Source: Roseomonas genomospecies 6
GTDB lineage: Bacteria; Pseudomonadota; Alphaproteobacteria; Azospirillales; Azospirillaceae
Assembly: GCF_008365375.1 (NCBI RefSeq)
Contig: NZ_QOKW01000011.1
Span: 123,490 to 187,489 of the forward strand
Direction of reading: 5' to 3'
Length of the DNA stretch: 64,000 nt
In this document: positions 17,005 to 25,600 of the stretch, one piece after another
Layout of the letters: the number at the start of each line of letters is the position of its first letter
How positions within the stretch are numbered: position 1 is the first letter of the stretch
The notes under the pieces: generated by a model
What the model saw: the letters and a program-made list of their open reading frames with translations, nothing else
The model's database searches: none
What the model was told of the DNA's origin: nothing
Translations under genes and position numbers: made by a program

Positions 17005-17352
17005 TCAGCGTGGCTGGCCTTCGGCCACGCAGCGCGCATCGACGCAGAACTGCCGGTAAAGCTCCATCAGGATCGGACGCACCCGGTCCGACCCGATGCG
17101 GTAGTGGATGGAGGTGCCGTCCCGCCGGGTGGCGACCAGCCCCTCCTCCCGCAGCTTGGCGAGGTGCTGGGACAGGTTCGATTGCGACAGGCCGAGCCGC
17201 CGCGCGAGATCGCTGACCGGCATCTCCCCGTCCAGCAGGCTGCACAGGATCATCAGCCGGTGGCGGCTGGCGATGGAACGCAGGAAGGCTTCGGCCTCGG
17301 CGGCCCGCGCTTCCAGCTCGGCGGGGTCGAGCGGCGGATCGGTGGGTGGCAT
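17005..17352 (-). CDS. ArsR family repressor, SqrR/BigR-like persulfide sensor
   Basis: A 115-residue winged-helix repressor (VSDLARRLGLSQSNLSQHLA recognition helix, wing TRRDGTSIHYRI). Cysteines at 37 (LMILCSLL) and 103 (RQFCVDAR) are 66 residues apart. That is exactly the spacing of the two reactive cysteines in SqrR (41/107) and BigR (42/108), which form a polysulfide bridge and release DNA. A third cysteine is at 108. Metal ligands typical of ArsR/SmtB are not seen. It faces the RND-rhodanese operon tail to tail, and probably controls it and the DUF2892 gene. Confidence in the sensor class is good; direct targets are inferred. Confidence 0.85.
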   Translation of the reverse strand: MPPTDPPLDPAELEARAAEAEAFLRSIASRHRLMILCSLLDGEMPVSDLARRLGLSQSNLSQHLAKLREEGLVATRRDGTSIHYRIGSDRVRPILMELYRQFCVDARCVAEGQPR

Positions 17353-17370
17353 GGGCCTTGTCCGACCTAT

Positions 17371-17390
17371 AAATCAGATACATCTAATCT
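17371..17390. promoter_or_regulatory. candidate autoregulatory operator of the SqrR-like repressor
   Basis: AAATCAGAT and ATCTAATCT form an imperfect inverted repeat around a 2-bp centre (7 of 9 positions pair). It lies 18 bp upstream of the repressor start. Its AT-rich character recalls the site at 12244-12267. Confidence 0.45.
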
Positions 17391-17548
17391 ACAGGGAGCC
17401 CGCCGGGGATCAAGCGGATTGCACCCTCCCCAGAGGCGACGCCTTGCTGAACCGCGTTCAGGCGGGAATTTGCCCGGACCGGGATTAAAAGGCCCCCCCG
17501 AACGAAAACGATGCAGGGAAACAGAAATCCAGTCCACGGGGTGGAGTC

Positions 17549-18067
17549 GTGACGTTCGGCCTGCGCGACCAACTGTCAAATCAATTGCGTTCCTTGCGCC
17601 GCTACGCGCTGGCGCTGGCCCGCAACCGCGACGATGCGGAGGATCTCGTGCAGGAAACGCTGGTGCGCGCCATTTCCGGGTCACGGACCTTCCGTCCGAA
17701 CGGCGACCTGCGGTCCTGGCTGTTCGGCATCCTCCACAACGTCCACGTCAACGGCGTGCGGCGGGAGCAGGTGCGGGCGCGCGGGGTCTCGGCCATCGAG
17801 GCCATGGCGCATGGGCAGGTGCCGCCCAACCAGCCCGACCATGTGGAGCTGGTGCGGACCATGGAGGCCTTCGCCTCCCTGCCCGAGGAGCAGCGCCGCG
17901 TCCTGACCCTTGTCGCCGTGGAGGGGATGAGCTACCAGGAAGCCGCGAGGTTGCTGGACATTCCGCTGGGCACACTGATGTCGCGGCTGGCTCGCGGGCG
18001 GGAAGCCCTGCGTGTTGAAATGGGCCACCGGCAGCGCGCCGCGGTCCCCCTGCGGGTGGTGAGCTGA
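17549..18067 (+). CDS. ECF-type RNA polymerase sigma factor
   Basis: A 172-residue group IV sigma factor. Sigma region 2 is at about residues 15-85 (RYALALARNRDDAEDLVQET, DLRSWLFGILHN). Region 4 is at about 105-160 (LPEEQRRVLTLVAVEGMSYQ, then GTLMSRLARGREAL). It starts with GTG after GGTGGAG. The next gene, 2 bp downstream, encodes a membrane anti-sigma-like protein, so activity is probably held by that partner until an envelope signal arrives. Its own promoter motif was not identified. Confidence 0.93.
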   Translation: MTFGLRDQLSNQLRSLRRYALALARNRDDAEDLVQETLVRAISGSRTFRPNGDLRSWLFGILHNVHVNGVRREQVRARGVSAIEAMAHGQVPPNQPDHVELVRTMEAFASLPEEQRRVLTLVAVEGMSYQEAARLLDIPLGTLMSRLARGREALRVEMGHRQRAAVPLRVVS

Positions 18068-18069
18068 GC

Positions 18070-18888
18070 ATGGGACGTGACCCCGTCAACATCGGTCCGG
18101 ACGCCGACCTGCACCTCTACATGGACGGCGAGATGGACGCGGCGCGGCGCATCGCCTTCGAAGCCCATCTGGCCGGCAACCCGGCGCTGGCCGCGAAGCT
18201 GCACGACTACCTTCACCAGCGCGAGATGCTGAAGCTGGGGCTGGACATGATGGCCGCCGCCCCGCCGCGGACCACGGAAAGCCTCGCCAGCCGGCTGTGG
18301 CGCCGCCTGCATCTGGACCGCGCCACCCGCCGGCTCGCCCCGCTCGCCGCGGCGGTGCTGCTCATGACCGGGGGGTGGAGCCTCGCCGTGTGGGTGGGGG
18401 CGGAACGGAGCGGACCGGAGCGGGTGCTGGCCGATAAGGCGGAGGAAGTGCCCGCCTTCGCGGGCGAGGCGGCGCAGGCGCATTCCAAGGCCGTCGCGCT
18501 GACGACCCTGCAATCCGCGGCGGTGCCGGCGGACATCGCGCTGGTGCTGGCGCTCGCGCAGGCCCAGCCGGGCCGCGCCGGCGGCATGACGGTGGAGCTT
18601 CCCGCCGTCGATCCCAATCTGACGCTGGTCCGCGCCTCCTTCATCCCGTGGAACAACGGCGCCGCGCTTCAGTTTGTCTATAGGGAGGCCGACGGGGAAC
18701 TGCTCACGCTGTTCGTGGCCGCCGGCGACACGACGCTGGACGGCGCGCTGCACACCGTGGAGCGGGACAGCCTGCGGCTGGTCTACTGGCGGGCCGGCAT
18801 GGTCGCCTACACCGTGACCGGCAGCAAGGCGGACGGTGATCTGATGACCGTCGCCAAGCGTATGGCGGACAGTGTGCGCCGATCCTGA
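18070..18888 (+). CDS. transmembrane anti-sigma factor
   Basis: A 272-residue protein coupled to the ECF sigma gene (2-bp gap). The N-terminal cytoplasmic part (DADLHLYMDGEMDAARRIAF, HLAGNPALAAKL) matches the short anti-sigma domain of FecR/RsgI-like regulators. One transmembrane helix follows at about 96-115 (LAPLAAAVLLMTGGWSLAVWV). The remaining periplasmic domain has TVTGSKADGDLMTVAKRM near its end. No zinc-binding HxxxCxxC motif is visible. The signal is unknown; the envelope position suggests extracytoplasmic stress. Confidence 0.82.
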   Translation: MGRDPVNIGPDADLHLYMDGEMDAARRIAFEAHLAGNPALAAKLHDYLHQREMLKLGLDMMAAAPPRTTESLASRLWRRLHLDRATRRLAPLAAAVLLMTGGWSLAVWVGAERSGPERVLADKAEEVPAFAGEAAQAHSKAVALTTLQSAAVPADIALVLALAQAQPGRAGGMTVELPAVDPNLTLVRASFIPWNNGAALQFVYREADGELLTLFVAAGDTTLDGALHTVERDSLRLVYWRAGMVAYTVTGSKADGDLMTVAKRMADSVRRS

Positions 18889-18932
18889 TACGGCACCGCG
18901 TCGGTGCCTCACCGAACCTGTGGAGCCCAGCC

Positions 18933-19268
18933 ATGAGCCTGTACACCGATCCGGATGAACGGAACGGCCATCCGCTGGACATGGTCGAAACCTTCATCGC
19001 CCGCGAGCATTGGGAGCCGATCCTGCGGCTGGCCGCCGTCAACGGCATGATCATGGGCGCCGTGACCCTCCTTCTCGGTCTGGACGCCCTGCCCGGCCTC
19101 GCGATCATCCACATCATCACCTTCGCCACGGCCATGGCCCAGGGATTCCTCGCGCTGCGCCTGGACGAGAGCGGGCACGAGGACGCTGCCGTCGCCGTGG
19201 GGCGCCGCTCCATGTCCGCCTTCCTGCTGGCCGGAGTCACGCTGCTGCTGATGCCCTTCGCGGCGTGA
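18933..19268 (+). CDS. small membrane protein of unknown function
   Basis: A 111-residue protein with three predicted hydrophobic segments (LRLAAVNGMIMGAVTLLLGL, LAIIHIITFATAMAQGFLAL, SAFLLAGVTLLLMPF). No family was recognised. It lies 44 bp after the anti-sigma gene on the same strand and may be part of the sigma operon. The polar N-terminus (DPDERNGHPLDMVETFI) is probably cytoplasmic. Confidence 0.65.
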   Translation: MSLYTDPDERNGHPLDMVETFIAREHWEPILRLAAVNGMIMGAVTLLLGLDALPGLAIIHIITFATAMAQGFLALRLDESGHEDAAVAVGRRSMSAFLLAGVTLLLMPFAA

Positions 19269-19358
19269 GGGGGTAAAAGTCACGCACGGGGAAAGCGAAA
19301 CGTGACATGGTCCCCGTCCCGCCGGGGATAGCCCCGTGCGGGGAACCGTGAGAGGGGA

Positions 19359-19835
19359 ATGGGACAGCCGATGCGGGGCAGGCAGACACGCGCCGGGGGC
19401 CGGATGCAGATCCGCGCACCCTATCTGGACCCGGTGCGTGTGGGAGAGACCTCCGGGAACCTGCGGTGCCGCTGCTGCGGGCGGCCCGACGGGGTTGTCG
19501 TGCGCTGCCTGCCCGATGGGCGCTGGTACGACGGGGCGGACGAGACGTGGCGCGACGGGCGCGGGCGCCGCGTGCCCTGGCCGGAGGCCACCGAATACGC
19601 CGCCACCACCGACATCCTGGTCGGCGTCGAGGCGCTGCGCATCACCCGCTCTGCGGTCGAGCGGGTCCGCCTGCTGTGCAACCGCTGCCGCCGGCTGGAG
19701 GGCGCCGTCCATGGCCGCGCCCGCGCCCGCATCAGCATCCTGCTGCGCCGGGCCATCGGCGACCTGTTCCTGGGCCGCTACGACGACCCCGCCGTCCTCA
19801 CGGCGCTGGTGGATCTCTACCGCAAGGACGGCTGA
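19359..19835 (+). CDS. hypothetical protein with two CxxC-type zinc knuckles
   Basis: A 158-residue basic protein. The cysteine clusters CRCC (about residue 36) and CNRC (about 107) could together bind one zinc ion. Between them is RCLPDGRWYDGADETW, and after them an arginine-rich helix (RARARISILLRRAIGDLF). The ATG at 19359 sits close to AGAGGGG; the in-frame ATG at 19371 is an alternative. A zinc-ribbon or degenerate HNH-like fold is possible, but no catalytic histidines were seen. Function unknown. Confidence 0.6.
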   Translation: MGQPMRGRQTRAGGRMQIRAPYLDPVRVGETSGNLRCRCCGRPDGVVVRCLPDGRWYDGADETWRDGRGRRVPWPEATEYAATTDILVGVEALRITRSAVERVRLLCNRCRRLEGAVHGRARARISILLRRAIGDLFLGRYDDPAVLTALVDLYRKDG

Positions 19836-19850
19836 AGGCTGGATTGTGGA

Positions 19851-20150
19851 TCAGCCGGCGTCCTCCGCCGCCATGCCGCCATCCAGCCTCGCGGCCAGTT
19901 CCCGCCGGGCCAGCACCTCCGGCGCCAGCGGTGTCGCGGGCGCCGCGGCGGGCAGATGGCCGTAGGCGCCGATTCCGAACGCCCCGGCGTCGCCGACGAT
20001 CCACTCCTCCGCGGGGGACGGCGGCGTTTCGATCTTCCGGAACAGCGCCGCGGCGGAGGCCAGCGCGGAGGACGCGGTGAGAGGGATGGTGGAATTCGCG
20101 CGTTCGGTCCGGCCCTGCATGGCCAAGACTTCTTCCTGAGCATCGGACAT
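19851..20150 (-). CDS. hypothetical protein, Ala/Pro-rich
   Basis: A 99-residue protein starting MSDAQEEVLAMQGRTER, with GGAGAG before the ATG at 20150. It contains LTASSALASAAALFRKIE, a central EEWIVGDAGAFGIGAYGHLP, and a helical C-terminus (PEVLARRELAARLDGG). No family was recognised. It is convergent with the CxxC protein gene and faces the extensin-like gene across a 246-bp promoter region. Confidence 0.55.
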   Translation of the reverse strand: MSDAQEEVLAMQGRTERANSTIPLTASSALASAAALFRKIETPPSPAEEWIVGDAGAFGIGAYGHLPAAAPATPLAPEVLARRELAARLDGGMAAEDAG

Positions 20151-20231
20151 GGGCCTCTCCCTCACCGTCTGACGAAGGGTGACGCTGAAAGTGTGACATG
20201 ACGGCCACGCTCCATTCAATTGCACGAACGG

Positions 20232-20258
20232 CAATCGTATGAATGCCAATCGTATGAA
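20232..20258. repeat. tandem 12-bp direct repeat CAATCGTATGAA, 15-bp period
   Basis: Two identical copies of CAATCGTATGAA start at 20232 and 20247, so they lie one and a half helical turns apart. They are in the divergent promoter between the hypothetical gene (start 20150) and the extensin-like gene (start 20397). The motif could be a dimeric response-regulator site; the binder is unknown. Confidence 0.45.
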
Positions 20259-20396
20259 AGGACGAGCCACCGCTTGGACAACAGTCCGTGGCCGGCGCTG
20301 GTTCATAGGCAATTAGGGGGAATACGGGCCGGGGGAGCCTTGCCCCGTTCCGGGCGTTCCGTTCACGGCACGGAAACAGGGAGAGACGGCAGGCGC

Positions 20397-21104
20397 ATGG
20401 GACGGTTCTTCCGCTGGACGGCGGCCTTGCTGCTGCTCGCCGCCGTCGGCGGGGCGGCGCTGGTGGGAACGGGCATGGTGACGGTTCCGCCCCGCTACGA
20501 CCCTTGGGCGCCGCTGGACATCGGGGAGGCGCCGAACCTGCTGACCCGCCTCAAGCTGTCACGGCTTGAGGGGGCGCCCCGGCAATGCCACGCCGTTCTT
20601 GGGACCGCGGGTCTGCGCTTCACGCCGGTGGAAGACCGCCGCACGGGCGACGGCTGCGGCCTGACGGACGCGGTGCAGGTCGGCCGGTCGGCGGTGGCCT
20701 TCAACAGCGGCTTCACCGTCACCTGCCCTCTGGCCGCCGCCTGGATGCTGTTCGAGACGCACACGCTCCAGCCCGCGGCGGAGCGGCATTTCGGCCAGCG
20801 CGTCGCGCGGGTGCGCCATCTGGGAAGCTACGCCTGCCGCAACCTGTACGGACGGGCGGAGGGGCGCCGCAGCCAGCACGCGACCGCCAACGCCATCGAC
20901 ATCGCCGGGTTCACGCTGGCCGACGGAACCACCATCGCCCTGCCCGGCGACTGGGGACCGGCTGACGCGCCGAAGGGCGCCTTCCTGCGCGACGTGCGCG
21001 ACGGCGCCTGCGGCGTCTTCCGCGCCGTGCTGGGCCCCGACTACAACGAGGCCCACCGCGACCACTTCCACCTCGATATGGGGCCGCACCGCGTCTGCCG
21101 GTGA
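20397..21104 (+). CDS. extensin-like (PF06904-type) exported protein
   Basis: A 235-residue protein. An N-terminal hydrophobic segment (RWTAALLLLAAVGGAALVG) serves as signal or anchor. The C-terminal domain has the family hallmarks: TCPLAAAWMLFETHTLQPAA, SYACRN, SQHATANAIDIAGFTLADG and HRDHFHLDMG. The histidine/aspartate pattern resembles LAS-type (M15-like) peptidases that act on cell-wall peptides. The activity of the extensin-like family itself has not been settled. The ATG at 20397 was chosen because the signal peptide begins there. Confidence 0.85.
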   Translation: MGRFFRWTAALLLLAAVGGAALVGTGMVTVPPRYDPWAPLDIGEAPNLLTRLKLSRLEGAPRQCHAVLGTAGLRFTPVEDRRTGDGCGLTDAVQVGRSAVAFNSGFTVTCPLAAAWMLFETHTLQPAAERHFGQRVARVRHLGSYACRNLYGRAEGRRSQHATANAIDIAGFTLADGTTIALPGDWGPADAPKGAFLRDVRDGACGVFRAVLGPDYNEAHRDHFHLDMGPHRVCR

Positions 21105-21115
21105 GGCCCCTTCGG

Positions 21116-22156
21116 TCAGGCGCCGTGGTAGGCCAGAACGCCGTCGGGGCGCGTTTCGGTGCGCAGCTCGCCGCGCCCGACCATGTGGTTGAGGTGTGCC
21201 AGCGCCTCCCCGAAGGCGAAGCTCAACTGGTGGGTGTCCAACGCCCGGCGGAACAGCACCGGCACCAGTTCCTTGCAGCTCAACGGCTTGGCGCGGCAGG
21301 CCTCGGCGATCTGCGCGCAGCGGTCGGCGTGGTGGGCCTCCAGCGCGCGGGTGCGGTGGTCCAGCCCGTAGAAGGGCAGCCGGTGCCCGGACAGGACCAG
21401 CGCGTCCGCCGCCACCTCCTCCCGGATCGCGGCCAGGGAGGACAGATAGAGCGCCAGCGGGTCGGCCTTGGGCTGCATCGCCGAGACGCTGACGTTGGGA
21501 GAGATGCGCGCGATCACCTGATCGGCGGCCAGGAACAGCCGGTCGGCGGCGCAATAGAGCATCGCCTGCTCCGGCGAATGGCCGCCGCCGGTCAGGATGC
21601 GCCAGTCGCGCCCGCCCAGCCGCATGGTCTGGCCGGGGATCATCCGCTCGAAGCTGGGCGCCAGCCCGGTCGTTCGGTTCAGGTAGCTGAGCCCGCGCTT
21701 CAGCATTTGCTGGATCTCGTCGGGCGACAGGCCGCCGGCCTGGTAGAAGGCGTCCTGCGCCTCCAGCGTCTGGGGGTCGCGGCCCTGTTGCAGCAGCTTG
21801 GCGTAGAAATACTCGCTCTGCGTCATGTGCAGCGGCGGGGCGAAGCGCTCGTGCAGCCAGCCGGCCAGCCCGACATGGTCCGGGTGGAAATGGCTGACCA
21901 CCAGCCGGACGATGGGTTTGCCGCCCAGCGGGCCGTGCAGCAGCCGGTCCCAGCAGGCGCGGCTGACGTCGTCGCCCAGCCCGGTGTCGAACAGCGCCCA
22001 GCCGTCCCCCTCCTCGAACAGGTAGAGGTTGACGTGGTCCAGCGCGTAGGGCAACGGCAGGCGCAGCCACAGCACACCCGGCGCCACTTCCCGGACCGTT
22101 CCATTGTCCGGCGGTTCGGAAAAGGGATGGCGGATGAGCTCTGCGTTGTCTTTCAC
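21116..22156 (-). CDS. MBL-fold metallo-hydrolase
   Basis: A 346-residue metallo-beta-lactamase-fold protein. The di-metal motif HFHPDH appears in RLVVSHFHPDHVGLAGWL (about 90-107). GGGHSPEQAMLY supplies another histidine, DQVIARISPNV the bridging aspartate, and LSGHRLPFYGL the last histidine. The C-terminal helical extension (RCAQIAEACRAKPLSCKELV) is like that of LACTB2-type hydrolases acting on thioesters or RNA ends. The substrate cannot be assigned. It ends 11 bp after the convergent extensin-like gene. Confidence 0.88.
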   Translation of the reverse strand: MKDNAELIRHPFSEPPDNGTVREVAPGVLWLRLPLPYALDHVNLYLFEEGDGWALFDTGLGDDVSRACWDRLLHGPLGGKPIVRLVVSHFHPDHVGLAGWLHERFAPPLHMTQSEYFYAKLLQQGRDPQTLEAQDAFYQAGGLSPDEIQQMLKRGLSYLNRTTGLAPSFERMIPGQTMRLGGRDWRILTGGGHSPEQAMLYCAADRLFLAADQVIARISPNVSVSAMQPKADPLALYLSSLAAIREEVAADALVLSGHRLPFYGLDHRTRALEAHHADRCAQIAEACRAKPLSCKELVPVLFRRALDTHQLSFAFGEALAHLNHMVGRGELRTETRPDGVLAYHGA

Positions 22157-22380
22157 CCTGATGACCCTCCTGCGGTGCGGTCCGGTGATCCGGTGTCTAT
22201 TGGCTACATGTCTAATGGCTACCCGGTGGTTCGCATCCGGTCAACCATCCGTCACTAGAACATTCCGGTCATTGACGCGCTTCGGTCCGATCCCCATGGA
22301 GCGCCTCGCCCCGGGCGGGAGCGCGACGATTGAGCCGCGCCACGGTTATCCAATGGGCATTGCCAGAGGAGAATACCCGG

Positions 22381-22569
22381 ATGACCACCGCAACCTTTCG
22401 GATCATCCGCCACGCCGACGGACCGATTTTCTTCGATGACCGGACCATCACGCTCGCGGAGGCGCAGATCATCATCAACGACGCCATCGCTCTTGGCGAG
22501 TTGGAGGTCGGGTCCTTCCTGCGCATCGACGACGACGAGCTTGTGATCGAGCGGGAGGCCACGGGGTAA
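22381..22569 (+). CDS. small hypothetical protein
   Basis: A 62-residue acidic protein (FRIIRHADGPIFFDDRTITL, then GSFLRIDDDELVIER) with AGAGGAGA upstream of the ATG. It has no transmembrane segment and no cysteines. No family was recognised. It lies in the divergent region between the MBL hydrolase and the convergent end of putA. Confidence 0.55.
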   Translation: MTTATFRIIRHADGPIFFDDRTITLAEAQIIINDAIALGELEVGSFLRIDDDELVIEREATG

Positions 22570-22607
22570 GGCGGCGCCCCGCCCACCCCACGGCTTGCTC
22601 CGGAGCG

Positions 22608-25600
22608 TCAGCTCATCGCCACGAGGCTGGCGTTGCCGCCGGCCGCGGCGGTGTTGACGCTGGTGGACCGCTCGTTCAGCAGCAGGTCGAGGTCGTAGCC
22701 TTCGCCCCGCCCCGCCGCCAGCGCCTCGGCGGTCGCCGCCTGCACCAGCAGGATCGGGCCGGGCAGCTCCGCCACGCGGCGGTTGACCGCGGTCACGCGC
22801 TCGCGGTCGCCTTCCACCAGGACCGCGGCGAGCGGCCCCGCGTCGCGCCAATCCGCGATGGTCCGGACCCGCGCGGCCAGCGCCGCGGGAAGGCCGCGCA
22901 GCAGCTCGGCCAGCTCCGGCGGGGCGTCCACGGCGGCGCTGTTGCCGGTCGCCAGGACCGCGCCGAGCTGGAGCAGCAGCCCCGTCCGCGTCTGTGGCAG
23001 CAGCAGGACGCGGCCCCGCCCATGCAGCTCATACAGGTTGCGCTCGCCCACCGGGCCGTTCAGCTCCGCGCCGCCGCCGATGGCGCTGCGCGCCACATAG
23101 CCGGCGCAGCGCGACGCCTCCGCCGTGAAGCCCTTGGACCGCAGCCACTCGCAATAGGCAAGCCCCGCCGCGCGCTCCGCGTCCGGCCCGCGGAACTCCA
23201 GCCAGCCCTTGGGGCGGCGGCTGAGCAGGCGGGAGAGGTAGAGCGGGCCGCCCGCCTTGGGGCCGGTGCCGGACAGGCCGTGGCCGCCGAAGGGCTGCAC
23301 CCCGACCACCGCGCCGATGGTGTTGCGGTTGACGTAGACGTTGCCCGCCCCGATCCGCCCGGTCACCCGCTCGATGGTGGCGTCGATGCGGGTGTGCAGG
23401 CCGAAGGTCAGGCCGTAGCCCGTCGCGTTGATGGCATCGACCAGAGTGTCCAGATCGTCGCGGTGGAAGCGGACGACGTGCAGGACCGGGCCGAAAACCT
23501 CCCGCTCAAGCTCATTGATGCCGCCGATCTCGATCACGGTCGGGGCGACGAAGGTGCCCTCCTCCGTCTCGGCGGGCAGCGGCAGGGAGTCCACCTTGCG
23601 GCCCTTGGCGCGCATCGCCTCGATGTGGCCGGCGATGGTGGCGCGGGCCTCCTCGCTGATGACCGGGCCAACATCGACCGCCAGCCGGTCGGGGTTGCCG
23701 ATGCGCAGTTCCCGCATGGCGCCCTTCAGCATGGCGAGCGTGCGGTCGGCCACGTCCTCCTGAAGGCAGAGGATGCGCAGGGCGGAGCAGCGCTGCCCGG
23801 CGCTGTCGAAGGCCGACGCGATCACGTCGCCGACCACCTGCTCCGCCAGAGCGGAGCTGTCCACGATCATGGCGTTCTGGCCGCCGGTCTCCGCGATCAG
23901 CGGGATCGGCGCGCCATCCGGCAGCAGGCGCCCGGCCAACTGGCGCTGGATCAGCCGCGCCACCTCGGTGGAGCCGGTGAACATCACGCCGCGCACCGCC
24001 TCATGGCCGACCAGCGCCGCACCGACCTCCCCCGCGCCGGGAAGAAGCTGGAGCGCACCGGCGGGGATGCCCGCGGCGTGCAGGATGCGCACGGCCTCCG
24101 CCGCGATCAGCGGGGTTTCCTCCGCCGGCTTCGCCAGCACCGGATTGCCGGCGGTCAGCGCCGCGGCGATCTGGCCGGAGAAGATGGCGAGCGGGAAGTT
24201 CCACGGGCTGATGCAGACCACCGGCCCCAGCGGGCGGTGGGTGGCGTTGTCGAAGCGGTCGCGCGCCTGCGCCCCGTAATAGCGCAGGAAGTCGATGGCC
24301 TCCCGCACCTCGGCAATGGCGTTGGGCAGCGACTTGCCGGCCTCCCGCACGATCAGGCCGAGCAGGGTCGGCATCCGCTCCTGCATCGCGTCGGCGGCGC
24401 GGAACAGGCAGGCGGCGCGCTCCTCCGGCGGGGTGGCGGCCCAGGCGTCAGCCCCCGCGACGGCGTGGCCGAAGGCCTCCGCCACCAGGGCTTCGCTCGC
24501 CTCGGTCACCGTGCCCACCACGTCGCGGCGGTCGGCGGGGTTGCGCACCGGCTGGGCCTGCCCTCCCCGTTCGCCATCCGCCAGCAGCGGCGCGGCGGTC
24601 CAGGTCATTTCGGCGCTGGCCGACAGGGCGGCGGACAGGCGGGCAAGCTCCGTCTCGTCGGACAGGTCGATGCCGGCGGAGTTCGTCCGCTCCGGCGCGT
24701 AGAGGTTCCGCGGCAGGGCGATCAGCGCGTGCGGCGCCCCCAGCGGGGCGATGGCCCTGGCGACCGTCACCGGATCGGCGATCAACTCGTCCACCGGCAC
24801 CGCCGGATCGGCGATGCGGTTGACGAAGGAGCTGTTGGCCCCGTTCTCCAGCAGGCGGCGCACCAGATAGGCCAGCAGCGTCTCGTGCGTGCCGACCGGC
24901 GCGTAGATGCGGCAGGGCCGTTTCAGCGGGCCGACGACCTCCTTGTAGAGCGGCTCGCCCATGCCGTGCAGGCACTGGAACTCGTACTTGCCGACCTGGA
25001 AATCACTGCCGGCCATCTCGTAGATGGTGGCGAGCGTCTGGGCGTTGTGGGTGGCGAACTGCGGGAACACCGCCTCCGGAGCGGCCAGCAGCTTGCGCGC
25101 GCAGGCGACGTAGGAGACGTCGGTGTAGACCTTGCGCGTGTAGACCGGGAAGTCGGGCAGCCCGTCGAGCTGGGCGCGCTTGATCTCACTGTCCCAATAG
25201 GCGCCCTTGACCAGCCGGATCATCAGCCGGTGCCCGCTGCGCCGCGCCAGATCGACCAGGAAGTCGATGACATACGGGCAGCGCTTGCCGTAGGCCTGGA
25301 CGACGAAGCCGATGCCGTTCCAGCCCGCCAGATCCGGATCGAAGCAGAGCGATTCCATCAGGTCGAGCGACAGCTCCAGCCGGTCGGCCTCCTCCGCGTC
25401 GATGTTCAGGCCGATGTCGTAGCCCTTGGCAAGCAGCGCCAGGGCCTTCACGCGCGGCAGCAGCTCGTCCATCACCCGCTCGGCCTGGGCGCGGGAATAG
25501 CGCGGGTGGATCGCCGACAGCTTGATGGAGATGCCCGGCCCCTCATAGATGCCGCGCCCCGCCGACGCCTTGCCGATGGCGTGGATGGCGTTCTCGTAGT

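Noticed and set aside
22194..22225. Loose direct repeat ATTGGCTAC / AATGGCTAC before the MBL hydrolase
   Set aside because: Only eight matching bases with no symmetry or clear placement; likely chance.
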